Shown: positions 1 to 12,094 of the stretch, in pieces | Layout: every line of letters begins with the position of its first letter | How positions within the stretch are numbered: the stretch's first letter is position 1 | DNA from: Pestalotiopsis fici W106-1 | Taxonomy: Eukaryota; Ascomycota; Sordariomycetes; Amphisphaeriales; Sporocadaceae | Assembly: GCF_000516985.1 (NCBI RefSeq) | Contig: NW_006917091.1 | Span: forward strand, 6,673,521 to 6,737,520 | Direction of reading: 5' to 3' | Length of the DNA stretch: 64,000 nt | Made by a program: the position numbers and the translations under genes | Notes under the pieces: model-generated | The model's database searches: none | What the model saw: only the letters and a program-made list of their open reading frames with translations | Told to the model about the DNA's origin: nothing

Positions 1-2770
1 TCGGGAAAGGCTTGTGCCACCATAGTGCAGCACACTGACGTAACCCAATATCACTTCTGGAAGATACATTTCGCGCAGGAGATCAAAGTCGGGATCATCT
101 GGGAGTGGCAAGGTTAGCAGTGTTCATGTAACTCATGCGGTAGAAACGTAACGTACCATCCTCACGCTCCAGGAGCCAATTTTGGAGAATAGGCACCATG
201 AATGCCTTGACGAATTTGATATGGCCGCCAAGGGTAGGCAGAAATTCAGGCGTTCTTTCAAACGTGGGGCTAAATGCAAAGTCAGTGATGCACCACTAAT
301 GATAAAAGACTGGCACGACTTACTCAAGTTGCAGATCTGCAGAAGCGCCAACCGTCTCCATCGAGTCCAAGGCGCGCATCAGGGATTCGAGATCCAAGAA
401 GTTACGAGCCACGGTCAGTGATCCAAATTGGCCGACCTCATCGGCGAACTGGCCACTCTCGACTGCCTCGCCGAACCATAATGGATTGCTGTCATCGGGT
501 ACCGAAACGCCGGCTTTGATTCTGAAAATATCTGCACAAGTCACTCGCTTAGACAGCGCAAGAGCTGCCTGAAGATTGTAGGATTCTAGACACTAGTTAG
601 TCAAGGAGCGCCATGGTCTTTGAAAAATGACTGTACTTACTCAAAAAGCGCTTGTAGATGGTGACTCCCACGGCAAAAGTCTCGTCCCACAGTCCATCAA
701 CGAGCAGCATCCACTCGAGGGATTGTATAAGCTGCTCGTCAACAGGATCAAGCCTATCCAAGGTCTCACCCAGAAAGTCTGGCATCAGGCGGCGACCGAA
801 CCTGACCGTGGGTGGTTCATCCATCAGCAGCTTGAAACCGGCGGAAAGTGAGTCAGTGGGTTCCTCGGGATGCTCCTTCAGTAGTGAGTGCGGCTGGAAT
901 ACCACAAACTCGGCAATGTCCATGCCAAGCTTTTCCATAATTCTCAGCAACACCTTGCGGTCTTCCACGTCAACAACTGCACTGACATTGCGACTGAGGG
1001 TGTAAAAAGCCCGCTCGCCTTTGAGTTTTGAGCAGTATAGCGGCAGTAGCTCAACCATGCTGTTAAGACGTAGGGCACTGATGTAAGCGGCCAGAGAGTT
1101 CTCCTGAACTTTTCTAGACTCTGCATCGGCCTCATCGCCTTGCCAGTCTTCTAGCTCTGCTAAAAGCAAGTATACATGGACCAAGATACGCAGTCCATTC
1201 TGGTCGGCCAAGGGGAAATACTTTTCAGAATCCAAGCTCGCCCGGAACTTGGTTGAAGAGGGGATGAGACGTGATTTTTCATGTTGATTTGCTTGCTTTC
1301 CTAGTACCAGACCTTCGTTCTCGATGAATTGGTCAATAGTATTCGAGATGATTGCTGATTGCAAGCCCTTGATGGGAAGCCGTGCTTCTTTGGCAGTATT
1401 TTCGTTTGTCTCGAGGGTGTTGAGCCAAGCCTCGCTCACAGTTCCAGTATCTCCGTGGGCATGGACGGCATCAAAGGCTTGGAGCTGACTGACAGCCTGT
1501 GTAGTATCCCGTGGCAGCCTTTTTTGTACGTACGAGTCAAACTGAGACCGTAAAAGAGCGTTGCATTGTGCAAAGACATGATCGTCCCAGGAAGTACAGA
1601 CTGGTGACACCGTCTTGACATCACCAGACAGTATACCATACACTGCACGTTCGAAATCGTCCGTCCCGCCTGATCGTGCCAATGCGTAGCATGTCCTTCG
1701 CCACAGCAAAAGAGCTAGGGGATTTGATATGGAGCCTTTCTCGTTGCGATCTTCGGACAGAGGCATCGCCGACATACTCACAGCACGCCATACCTCGGTC
1801 CTCTCGACGCACCAATCGCGAATTTCTGAAATGCTCCTGCCCCTTCGAAGCAGCTCGTAGCATCCCAGCCATATGGCACGTTCAAAGTACTCGTCTTGAG
1901 GTTGCAGTTTTCGTCCTTGTCTTGTGATCACATCTGGGTCGAGCTGAGTCACGAGGGATTTTGCACCACTTGAGTCGGTGACGTGCTGAGAGTTTGGGTC
2001 CAGTGGGCCAGTCCATCCGTTCAAGCCTTTTTGCATCTTGATGGCTGATCGCGTGTGTAACCAGCCATGGGCTACAATGTCGCCTCGGTCGGCGTTCTGC
2101 TGAAGGTCTCGCACCATATCATTAATGTCAGCCCCGGAATCATCGGCCGTGATCTGGAGAACTTCAAGTATCTGCTTGCGCTCCTGTGCGGTGACATCCG
2201 ATTGCAAGAACTCTTCCCAAATATCGGCACCTGGTGCAATCTTGGCGGGTTCCCGACGCTTGAGCTGAACAGTCTTCTTTTCCGGGTATCGCAGCGGCAA
2301 CAGGCGCCGTAGGAAATCCCATGTCTGTGTCTCGCGCTCCAGTGTTGCTAGTTCTTCGTCCGACAGTTCCAGAACATCCGCATTGGCCTGGTCCACGTCC
2401 ATAGAGTCCTGGCTGTACCTGTCCTCAGAGCCACGGTCTCGTACTCTGGATCGGCTGTTGGTGGCATCGCGGGCAATTTCAAGCTTTTCGCGCGAGATCA
2501 TGTAGTACTTATCCACAAGATTCAGGATCGCAATCCGCTTTTCCGCTCTTGGACCGTCAAAGTTCGAGATTGTGTCTAGTGCGCGTGCGAATTGCTCGGC
2601 ATCATTACTGAATTCCGTTGAATATTCTTCCTCGTCATCGTACATGTGTTCGTCCAAGTTGAAGCTACCGCTTGCTGTTACAGATACACGCTGCCAAAGC
2701 AGCAGTTAGCAAAGAATTTCCGTCGCCCTCTCTTGACCCGTAGTAAGCTCACATTTGACCCTCCCGCCAT
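1..2770 (-). CDS. NUP84: Nuclear pore Nup84/Nup107 family protein, C-terminus beyond left edge
   Basis: Scaffold nucleoporin of the Y-shaped Nup84/Nup107 complex. The CDS is complement(join(<1..98,157..269,324..585,641..2690,2753..2770)), giving 847 visible codons. The N-terminus is acidic and disordered; from about residue 100 it becomes a long helical protein with the family pattern, including a WDFLRRLLPLRYPEK-like segment followed by helical repeats. The first exon is only 18 nt (starts MAGGSN) and joins through a 62-bp intron with a CTAAC branch site to an exon starting RVSVTAS; without it the first ATG would be at 2645. The other introns are 55, 54 and 58 bp with canonical GTAAGT or GTACGT donors, and all phases match. 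The protein is still open at base 1, so the C-terminal part is missing. Family assignment is from recognition of the helical core; the first exon is inference. Confidence 0.88.
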
Positions 2771-3692
2771 CTTGTAAGAACTGGCAGCTGCGTCGCCTGC
2801 CCAACAGGATTCGGAAGCAGTAGTAGTGAAGGCCTTGTCGTGAAGTTGCCCAGGTTTATTTCTGAACCGTGACTGCTGTTGCGACTTGCACAGTGGTACG
2901 TGCCTAGGCTCACAAGCTTCGGACAAGCGCCCGTGCAATTATTCCATTCAGTGGAAAGAGTGAAATTCAATGACGAATCAATGGTGTTCTGCCAGTCCAA
3001 GAACGTGGGTTGTGCTGGAAAAGAGTGTCGTGGGCGTCGATGTGTTTTGAAGCTATTTCGCAATAAGGTTTGCGATTGAGCTCCTTCCAGCCTTGAGGTA
3101 AAGCTCAAAAAGTGGCAGGCTCAACGCGAAAGTGCTGCTGCTGCTGCTGCTGCGCGTTTGCTGGTGTCTCCACTGAAGCAACCGCTCATTGGCATGCCAG
3201 CACTCAAGGGCAGGCGCTGTAGACGCGCTAAGCGACAGGCGCTACCAGGGGCTGGAAAGTGGGGGCACAACTGGGGCCAGCGGCAGCCATAAGAAGTCAC
3301 AAATTTTCGCGCCTCTTTGGGATTTTCTTCTCTTTCTTCCACAAAATGTCATCGGCATTCATATTAGAGTCTCGGGATAAGCCATACTTCTTTCAATGCT
3401 TATCCAGGCCCAAAGGGTCTCTTGCGCGCTCAATGATCGCCTAGAAGGAAGTCGCTCTCCTTAAAGTTACCTATGTCTTTGTTCGGGTGGACATATGGAT
3501 GGGTGATACATTATTCCAACTGATTTCGGACCTTCTGTCCGCAGAGTTTTCGCCTCGTGTGTTGACGCGCACACAAAGCGCTGCCAGTGCCTCTCTACAC
3601 CAAACCGAGTCTTCCAAAATGCTGCCTGCAATCGAGGCAGCTGTACGATAGAAAATTCTATCTCTTTACCCTGCTGCAGAATTTGAATTGCT
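2771..3692. other. Intergenic: NUP84 upstream region and CMC4 3' side
   Basis: No credible coding sequence. It should hold the NUP84 promoter and 5' leader and the CMC4 3' UTR. A short GCT repeat of six units lies at about 3134-3151. Confidence 0.6.
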
Positions 3693-4105
3693 CTATTTGT
3701 CCCTCTCCTCTTGCCTTTGCTTCATCTTGAGCCGCAACAAATCGGGTTTGGGGCAGCTGACGGTGCTGGCGCCATCGCCGTTTCTCTTGTAGAAGGCGTC
3801 GCAGCAGTCGTACAAGGCGTCAATGAGGCCTTGACATTTGGACTCTTTGTAGTTATTTTTGGTCAAGCAATCTGCCCAAGTCAGCTCACCTCGCTCGAGC
3901 ATCTTGACAGCCACTGGATTCCATACCCTGAATTGCACACTGGAAATGCTTGTCAGCAATCATCTAGTCTTGTTGATGCTTGATAAGGGCTAACAAACTG
4001 CTCTCGGGTGGCATGGCGGTTCTGAGTTCAGATCCTTCTCGGACACCTAGAGAAGGTTGTCAGTGAATCTTGTTGACCCTGCCAAGCGGAGAACAACTGA
4101 ACCAT
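3693..4105 (-). CDS. CMC4: Mitochondrial intermembrane-space twin-CX9C protein CMC4
   Basis: Small protein of the CMC4 family, imported into the intermembrane space by the Mia40 disulfide relay. The proposed CDS is complement(join(3693..3871,3927..3939,3999..4046,4103..4105)), 80 residues. It has CX9C pairs Cys13/Cys23 and Cys34/Cys44, the vicinal Cys44-Cys45, and the family ending SCPKPDLLRLKMKQR. The first CX9C motif is assembled from three exons: CHPRA from one, CAIQ plus one base from a 13-nt microexon, and the second Cys from the last exon. The resulting motif fits the family exactly, which supports these junctions. The extreme N-terminus is less sure: the model uses an exon holding only the ATG, followed by a 56-bp intron with a weak GTTCAG donor and a good CTGAC branch site. 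It is divergent from SMT3. Confidence 0.82.
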
Positions 4106-5687
4106 TGTTGCCTATGGTTTGGCTGTTGCCCTTTTCCTGCCGATTCCTCCGGTGACTCTTTTTCGGCTCGTGAGTCGACTCGCTCTGCCCAGGTAATCTG
4201 AGGTCAAGACACAAGGCGCGAGAAAGAACTCTCGTTTTCACAATATATCACTGAATGACAATGTTGCAGGATGATTCTTTGGACCAAGAGAAGCTCTAAT
4301 ATGTAGTGGATCTACTCAAGTATCCCGCTGGAATTCACTGGGTAGTATGATGTAATATGGACCGAGCCCGGGTACCCTGACATCTAAGATGCTTACCTCC
4401 TCCATACCTTAATGTAGGTAAAAGTGAAAGATTAATTCTGGTTTCACCTTCCTACAGTCAGCTATTGTGGTCTTTTCGTGTGCAAATACACAAACGAAAT
4501 ACTCCAGTGAAATATAGTCTTATTCAGCTAGCACTTACCAAAGTTGATCATTGACAAAGAATGCAACTGTTTTGTTCGTCTTTGTAGGTCATCAAAAGAC
4601 AGCTGCAGCCAACAACACAACTCCGGTAAATTCTACAGCTCATTTCCAAGATCATTCCATCCCGCACTTACCACCCATTATCCAAGCCAGACTGATCATC
4701 ATCTTGTTGATAATCCTGATCGTACGTTTTTGTCTTTTCCCCTTCTGATCTTCTCGTCTTTCAACTTGAAAGGGTCACAAGAGTATGGGAAGAAAAAGAG
4801 AAGAAGAAAGAAACACGTCGAATATGTGGCGTTAATACAGAGCCTGGTGTTCAGTTGCTACCTTGTACTGCTCAATGTTTGCACCAGGCCGAGGATGCCT
4901 GAGCCCTGATGAATGGTGCTCCTTTGGGCGTACCATGTTACAGCGCAGACACCTAACAAAGAACGTCCTGAATTGGGGGTCTCAACCCAGGCCTAGCATA
5001 TCTGCTGCTCATTGGCCCGCAGCCCCCTCCGGCCTTCCATGGCCTTCATTGCAACCCCTCCATTAAGGCTTTCCGCGTTAGCATCGCGCGCCTTCCGCCT
5101 CGCGCATCTAATCGCATCCCATCCCTCAACTTTTTTCTATTCCTCCATCGCCTGCGAGACCTACTTTTTAACTAGACTTCTTACACCAGTCCTAGAACTC
5201 TTGCCTCTTCCGCAAGCCCGCAAACTCTCACTCCGGTCAGATTTTGTAAATTGCCAGAGACCAAAGCTCCTCACTTTTGTTCGGTAAGTTGCTTCTCAAC
5301 CTCCAAACGTACCCGCGTGCCTTCGTTCGACCTGCAACCCAACGGCCTGAGCAAGCTGAATGAGGAGGCCAATAACTCAGTCGCGCACCGTTGCTTTCCC
5401 TCTCTCTTCGCGAGAGATGTGGCTTCCGCGTGGCAGACCGCCGATAACACCCGCGCAAGCGATTCCATTGACTGCCTACTTCCCAAGCAAGAGCGGGCAT
5501 GAAGCACAGTTTCCTCACGGAACCCCCGTCGCAAGGCTTCCATGGCCTCGCTTCCTCTGCCTCAAGTCTCCAGCGCTGCTACGGCCATCACTCGTCTCAC
5601 ATTGCAATCAAGACCCATGGTGAATCGCGACCTTACTAATAAACTTTCCCAGACGTTTTCACCAACCTTAACGAACGAACCACCACA
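4106..5687. promoter_or_regulatory. Divergent CMC4 / SMT3 upstream region
   Basis: No protein-coding gene is visible. The stretch separates two divergently transcribed genes. From about 5000 to 5687 it is C/T-rich, as in fungal leaders, and contains a probable 5'-UTR intron of SMT3 (5284-5652). Short open frames here look random. Confidence 0.5.
5284..5652 (+). other. Probable 5'-UTR intron of SMT3
   Basis: A consensus donor GTAAGT at 5284 pairs with an acceptor at 5652 preceded by TACTAAT, a perfect branch-site match, then a short pyrimidine tract and CAG. It ends 35 nt before the SMT3 start codon. Inferred from splice signals only. Confidence 0.5.
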
Positions 5688-6201
5688 ATGTCTGGCGAGA
5701 ACGAGAGCGGCAGCCCCGCCGGCGAGCGCTCCGAGGCCCCCGCTGGAGGCGCCGAGCACCTCAACATCAAGGTGACAGACAACAATAACGAGGTCTTCTT
5801 CAAGATTAAGCGTAGTACCAAGCTTGAAAAGCTCATGAATGCTTTCTGCGAACGCCAAGGCAAGAGCATGACGTCCGTCCGCTTCCTGTTCGAGGGCCAG
5901 CGCGTCCAGCCCACCGATACCCCCGACACTGTGAGTTGCTCAAAGCCAAGTTATTCGTCTCTTTGTCCTTTCCGACGCATCGGTCCATGCCACGCTTGGT
6001 CCAAAAGTTACCAAGTGGTTCATAGGTATCTATGGCGGAATCGTTGTTCGGTCAATTCTTAGGCTTAATATTCTCTGGCCTTGACTCTCCTACACTACTT
6101 GCGCAAAGACATGCTAATGACAATGCTCTATCCAGCTGGAGATGACGGATGGCGACTCGCTCGAAGTCCACCAAGAGCAAGTCGGTGGCTTCCAAGCCTG
6201 A
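5688..6201 (+). CDS. SMT3: SUMO (small ubiquitin-related modifier, Smt3)
   Basis: Ubiquitin-like modifier conjugated to lysines. CDS join(5688..5930,6136..6201), 102 residues. A disordered N-terminus of about 20 residues precedes the SUMO beta-grasp fold, with HLNIKVTDNNNEVFFKIKR and the RFLFEGQRV strand. The second exon supplies LEMTDGDSLEVHQEQVGG. The mature C-terminus is Gly98-Gly99; the last three residues (FQA) should be removed by a Ulp-type protease. The 205-bp coding intron (GTGAGT donor, CAG acceptor) is long for this window. The start is the first ATG, with a good CACAATGTC context. Its divergent neighbour is CMC4; it converges on the LIM gene. Confidence 0.97.
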
Positions 6202-7066
6202 TTTCTCTCGGACGAGCTTGCAATTGGGAGAGCGGAATCCGAAAGAACTGTTTGGATTTGGAAAGACATGCCCAACCTGTTGCACTTGTGCCCGATCGCG
6301 GCGTATTGGAGGCATTCACCGCAATGTAGTAGATCTGATTTAAGGGAAAGGGAGTTTTCTCTATCTCGAGGCGTATGGGCGACAAAGGAAACCCACATAC
6401 CGAAAGGTGGACCGGTATATTTCCCAGCTTTCTCAGAGAGGAATTCACGAAACGCAATAATGACGATGCGGCTTAATTGATGCCGTGCTATGATACCATT
6501 TCCCCCTGTCCTGAGTACTTTCTTGGAGTGGCAATTATTCCCCGTGTGACCATGTTGTGTGCTTTGAGTTTTGCAGGCTTTTCTGCCTGTCACGCCACTT
6601 AACACGCAAGAAAATATCGAGGACATTCCAGAAGTCGGCACTCGGCGATGAGGTGAGGAAGCATTGGGAAAATCAAGAATCAAATCATGTATTACGCTGA
6701 CCAACCGTATACTCATCCAAAGGCCAAAACCGCATCCAGGCAATGACAAAAAAACGCCAAACAATTTCCACCATACCATTCACGTTTACCATCCAAACCA
6801 TTGATGCTTCTCTCTCCCTCCTCCCTACCAGGGTACCATGAAAATAAAATCACAAGAATTCCAACGCGCCATTCCTTCCTTCGCAATGCAAGTGAAAAAT
6901 ACAAATTCGCAATAATTACAACCACGCACAACTTCCCCAAAGACGCGTGGGAGGTGGAACATGGTTCCCCAAAGATGAGAATGACTCGTCTTGTGGATTA
7001 GCCCAAACAAAGTTTGAGCCAAATCCTCCTCCCATGAATCTTGTCTCTGTCCACCGCGTCCACTTT
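6202..7066. other. Intergenic between convergent SMT3 and LIM genes
   Basis: Both flanking genes end here, so this should hold their 3' UTRs. A minus-strand open frame at 6114-6779 overlaps SMT3 exon 2 and has no recognisable domain or good start; I regard it as chance. Nothing else is seen. Confidence 0.6.
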
Positions 7067-9822
7067 CTAAGCCTTCAGTTCCCTCATACGACATGCCGTG
7101 CACCGAATGCCGTCAGCCACAGGGAAGATTTGCCCATCATCAAAGCCGCCGCCGCAGGTACCACAGCGGAAACACTCGTCGTGCCACTCACCGCCGAGAG
7201 CCTGTACATACTGGCCAATTACGGGCAGTTTGCATCTCTTGCACTTTGGAGCGCGCCTTTCCGTCCGCTTGGTCTGGCATTTGACGCACCAGGCGTAGCC
7301 GTCCTTTTCAATGTGCGTCATGCCCTGCTCAAAGGGGTCGCCACACTCGGCGCAGAAGAAGTGTCCGTAGTGGAAGTGGTGACCGAGAGCAACAATGTGA
7401 TCACCCAAGATGGGCGTCGTGCAGGTCTTGCAGCGAGGAGCAAACAATTCGTGCCAGTCCAGGTGGCAGAAGAAGCGCAGGCGTGCGTCGCCGTCCTCGG
7501 CCATGGTCTGACCGGGCTCCTCAGGCAGGGTCTCGCCGGCAGCACGTCGGGCAATACGGTCAAGACGCGCAGACCGGAAGGAGTCCGGCTCTGGAGAAAT
7601 CTCTAGTGCCTCTAGTGAAGTGCCGCATGTGTAACAGCTAAAGCACTGAGGATGGAACCGCTCGCCTCCGCCGCGAAGGGTGATGACACGCCCCTCAATG
7701 GGCAAAGAGCATTCATGACAAATGGCTGTGGCGCGAGCAGATGCTCCTGGAGCAGCAGACCAGTGGCCCTGAGAGCCACGGTTGGCACGCATGAATGGGT
7801 TCCTCCTCGTCGGCGTTGGCAATGGGCGCGCCGAGGGCTTCGCACCACTGTCTTGCGCATCACCTCCATCTCCCGGCGTTACGATAATTGGGACACTTGG
7901 TCCAGCCGCGCTGCCGTCACCATCGGGTGTGACTATAATAGGGATGGAAGGGGCATCCTGCTCGCCAGATACAGTTATGGACGGCGGGGCTGGGTTGTCG
8001 TCTGGCGTGATTATCATGGGAATACTGGGCCCTGACCCACCACTACCCGGAGCGTCTACCGAAATACTTGGGATGGACGGTGTGCTAGAGGACGGGAGCG
8101 ACGACGATGACGGGACCTGAGCAGCTGGCGTAAATGAGAAACTAGGGATAGGCGGACTTGGTGAAGCTTGTGTGTTCGGCTGGGGCTGGAACCTGGCGTC
8201 CGATCCTTCTTGATCTTGTCGGTTCCCAACGGAGAAGCGGCTGGGCTCTTTCTTACGCTCTGGGGACTTATCAGCAGCCGCCTCCTCCGGGGCCTTCCAG
8301 TTTTGATCAAAGCTTACGATTGGGCGCCCAGGAGCGTCACTGACAGCCGAGGGCGTGGGCAGTTTCCTACTGCGATCACCCAGCTTGAAGCTTGTGGCTT
8401 GACGGATATCATCACCACGTACCTCGACTCCATTCTTCTTTTTGATGCTATCATTTACACGAGGGCCTGCAGGCTTCTGGGTGTTGGAGGTGTAGGCTGG
8501 GTTTCTCGACTGTGAAGGTGGGTTCTTGTAAATTTCCACCCTTTGTAAGGGTTTGGTAGGCGAGGGTGGTGTCTGGGCAGATGCTGCGGATTCTTTATCC
8601 TTCTCGGGAGACGTGTCAGGAGAAAATTGCACTTTGTTGGGTGAGTTGCGTAGCTTCAGTCGAAGAGGTTGATCTACCCCTTCAGCGGGTTTATCGATAG
8701 GTTTTGTGGTGGCCAGATTTGCGGCGTCGCCTTCCGGTTCCTCCCAGATCTGATCTCCAGAGAAAGGCTTTTCAACCTCGCCGCTGATGTTGCGCTTCAT
8801 GCTACTTCGCCGCCGGCCGCTGGGAGCGACTCTCTGGGCTAAACTGCCATAGGTTTTGGATCGCGTCGAATCCATGGAATCTTGGCGTCGATCCTCCAAG
8901 CTCATGCGAGGACTCTCCAACGATGCTCTTCCGTCGCTACCAGACGAACTACCAGACACGGAGCGGGACCGAGGGCCATCTCTGGCCAGGCCGGTGGCGG
9001 CGACATCACGACTGTGTGGCCCCGTGCTTGCGGTGCGAGCATAAGCGTAGCTCTTCTCTCGCAGGTGAGTTTTGTAGGAGTACGGCGCCCCGGGCTCTCG
9101 GGGCTTGATGCCGTTCTGATGCTGCCAAACAAGCTCTGCGGCCTCGTCGAGAGCGGCATTGTACAGTCGACTCTCGTCGTCATTGCTGCCCGACGCCTCG
9201 CCCTCTTTGTGCTCCTTTTGCGCTTCTTTTTGCGCGTCCTTCAGATCCATGTCTTCCAGGGCTGTGCGCAAGGAGAAGACCTCCTCCTTTTCCATCCACC
9301 GACTTCCTCGCTCCATGTATGTTGATGTAGGAACAACTTCATCAGGTCTCAGCGGTTTTGTTGGGCTGGATTTCTCAGGGTAGTAGTCCCTGCCGGACGC
9401 CGTCGAGTAGCGCGATGCCATACTGCCGACAAGGCTCGGGCGGATGCTTGATGGTTTGGCAATGTCGGAGTGTGAGCGCAAGTGGCTGGAGCTTGCCGGC
9501 GCCGAAGCCTCGGTATTGATTGTCGAGCCACCGATCGACGGCCGACCTGGCGCTATGCGATCCGAGTTGAGGCGTGCAGTTGATGCTACAGAAGGAGAAG
9601 GAGGCGGTCGGGCTCCACCAGGCCGAGTGACCCGGTTATCACGGAGACTGGCAAGATAAGAGGCTATTTGTACATGTCAGTTGGCGACTTGGAATATATG
9701 TCGTTGCTGCAAGTGCATCAGCGCCTACCAAACTGTTTACTATCCATATAGGACGGTTCCGGCGGAGAGGGCTTTCTAGGCGAAGTCCTGTCCTTGGACT
9801 TGCCACGAATGCTGCCCATCAT
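7067..9822 (-). CDS. PXL1: Paxillin-like LIM-domain protein (Pxl1 type)
   Basis: Probable scaffold for polarised growth or cytokinesis, as for yeast paxillin-like proteins. CDS complement(join(7067..9663,9729..9822)), 896 residues. The start at 9822 gives MMGSIRGKSKDR; a 65-bp intron (GTAGGC donor, TAG acceptor) joins this to a conserved-looking KQFASYLASLRDNR segment that directly follows the junction. The middle (about residues 120-660) is low-complexity, rich in Ser, Pro, Lys and Asp, with a Pro/Ser region containing three near-repeats of an IPIIVTPDG-like unit. Three LIM zinc fingers fill the C-terminus: LIM1 from Cys680 with an insertion of about 40 residues before its last ligands, LIM2 from Cys776, and LIM3 from Cys839 to about 889. 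The call as a paxillin-like protein rests on architecture; other LIM scaffolds are possible. Confidence 0.9.
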
Positions 9823-12094
9823 CTTGATAAGCGCCTGGCGTTGTCTTGGGTTATTGTGAGGTTGAGATTAGCAGCTCAAACGAGTCTCGTGCCTTGTCTC
9901 TGATCGAGGCAGAGGCACGATCTACTGGCTCCTTGGGAACCAGGCACCAGAAAAACCAGGCGACTGCAAAAGTAGTGAGAAGGTAGAGTTTGATGGCGGC
10001 GAAGGAAAAAAACAATCAATAAGTAGTTCCTGCAACACGAAATTGGCCCGATGATGTAAATCCTGTAGGGAAGCAGTAGGTTCGCAGCTTCGCAGCTTTG
10101 GTAGGGATTGGGCAGGTAGATATTCGATGCTGTTTACTAGCTACTGGGCGTCTCCAGGTTGCCTGAGAAAGGGGTGATGCCTGTAGATATTATGTTCGGA
10201 CCATGTGTAAGCTGGCATGTGTGGAGAGAGAAAGAGAGAGGTTCCAGAGATGCATGTGTTTATGATACTCTGGAGTTGCTAGGTATTAGTAGGTATGCTT
10301 TGTATACAGCAGTATCAACATCAAGGTATGTCTCTCCCATGTGTGAGTCAATGTGTCAGAGGTTATGCAATGCATCAGCGCAGCGCAGCGCATAGATGCA
10401 TGATGATGTGGAAGAGACCTGGTCTGAGTGGCCGGTTGTTTTGGTTTCTTCCACTCTCCTGTAACCAACCCAGCGCCTGAACAGACAATTCTGGCTGCTG
10501 GCAAAGCTGCGTGCGGTTTTGCTGGCTGAAAAAAGGGAGGTGGCCGGGTGTTGAATCTGGGTCTAGGTGGGCAAGGTTAGGTAGGTAACGGCCGTCCCAA
10601 TTCGAGATGCACGTCCGTTTCTGCCTTTGCTCATGGAAGCCCGGCGAATCGTGTGTTGTGAATGGTGTTTTTCGTCGCGAATCAGAGCTGCCGAAAGCTT
10701 TCCCCAGTCCTCCCTTGACCCATGTCCCGATTACCACCCTTGCAAGCAGAATCTCAGCAAATCCATCGCTGGATGGGTCTAACCGCAAGCGCTAGAATTT
10801 CGTGTTTGGCTTCAGGAAGCACCACGTTGCCCTGGGCGACGGTTGGCCCCAGTAACTCTGTCTTAGTGCATGTGTTGGGCGCAGTTGGCGGTCTTTGTTA
10901 ACGGGAGCTTTCATCACATGTGCACGCTGCGGTGAGCGAAGCTAAGGGAGGGGCACAGAGGGGGAAAAGCAATGTGCATTGTGCACAACCACAAGTCACG
11001 TCAGTGAACACACAAACTGCTGATAAAGCAACTGCTTAGCTGTGCATATGCCGGGGTATACTTGTACACTGGATCTCTTGTGCGACTCTCCTATATGAGA
11101 AGGATTTGAAGGTCTCTCGGTCGTACCGAATCGATAATATTGGGTTTCGCCCACTTGCAATTGCCAACATCATCATCAGATCCTTCCGACTATGGAGTCT
11201 CTTGCTTTCCTCCTTTAATCGAAGCCGTTGCGGGTGCTGCAAAGGTCAAGACAAGACACTCTGCATGCTAACAAAACAGGATAAAGCTGAGAGCACTTTA
11301 CCGTCTGTTGGTACTATATATCCGTCTCAGTGTCGCCTCGAGGTCTCAAAATAAGCCGCAGATTTGACTTCTCACTCAGAATCATAATACAACATCCCAA
11401 AAACCTTTCCCCCTGGACCATGACATGCCCTAAATCAATGACACCAACCTTGAACTCTTCCACGCCTACTCTAACCCAGAGGCAGTTCGTTTGCTTCGGC
11501 ATTTGAACCTAGCCATGCTTGCCATGTTGTCTCTCGCCTCCCGATGACGCAGGGGCGCCGTCAGTTTACATACTTGCTAAACTAAACATACTCACGTACC
11601 AAACGATGGCCGCGCCCAACCGTTGCAAACCAATGGTGAGCCGCCCATCGCGGGGGGGAAGTGCATCTCCGGCTATGGCCATGGCTCCCCCTTGGCGACA
11701 CTAGAAGCCGCCGCAAAGAAGAAGTGGGTGGACTAGCCGAATGGTCCATATGGGAACTCGGGAGGCCGAAAAGGAGGGAGGGCAGCCAAGGGGAGAAGAG
11801 GAAAAAAAAAATGAGCCGGTGACTTTTGCTATTACGTTATTCGTTATTCCCGGCGAATGGATCGAGCATGGGATGGATCTGCCTCGGATCCTGAGCCGAC
11901 GACCGATGTTCGCAGTAGGGCGCGGATATGTGACCAGGGAGGAGTCAATCTCGGTCATTATGGTAAGGGGAGAGAAAAAAAATCTGCGGAATTGCTTAAC
12001 CCGTCTCTCTCGATGAGCTTTGATCGCGAAGCAAGAGAGAAAAAGCAGCCTGGGCACTCCAAATATACGAGTTCCCCCAGACCCCATCGGCGCC
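9823..12094. promoter_or_regulatory. Divergent LIM gene / MFS transporter upstream region
   Basis: 2.3 kb between two divergent genes without a credible gene. It includes a TAGGTAGGTAA motif near 10577 and purine-rich tracts near 11760-11830. Short open frames here show no family features. Confidence 0.5.

Noticed and set aside
6114..6779. 221-codon minus-strand frame antisense to the SMT3 second exon
   Set aside because: Overlaps a certain gene, no family features; treated as a shadow.
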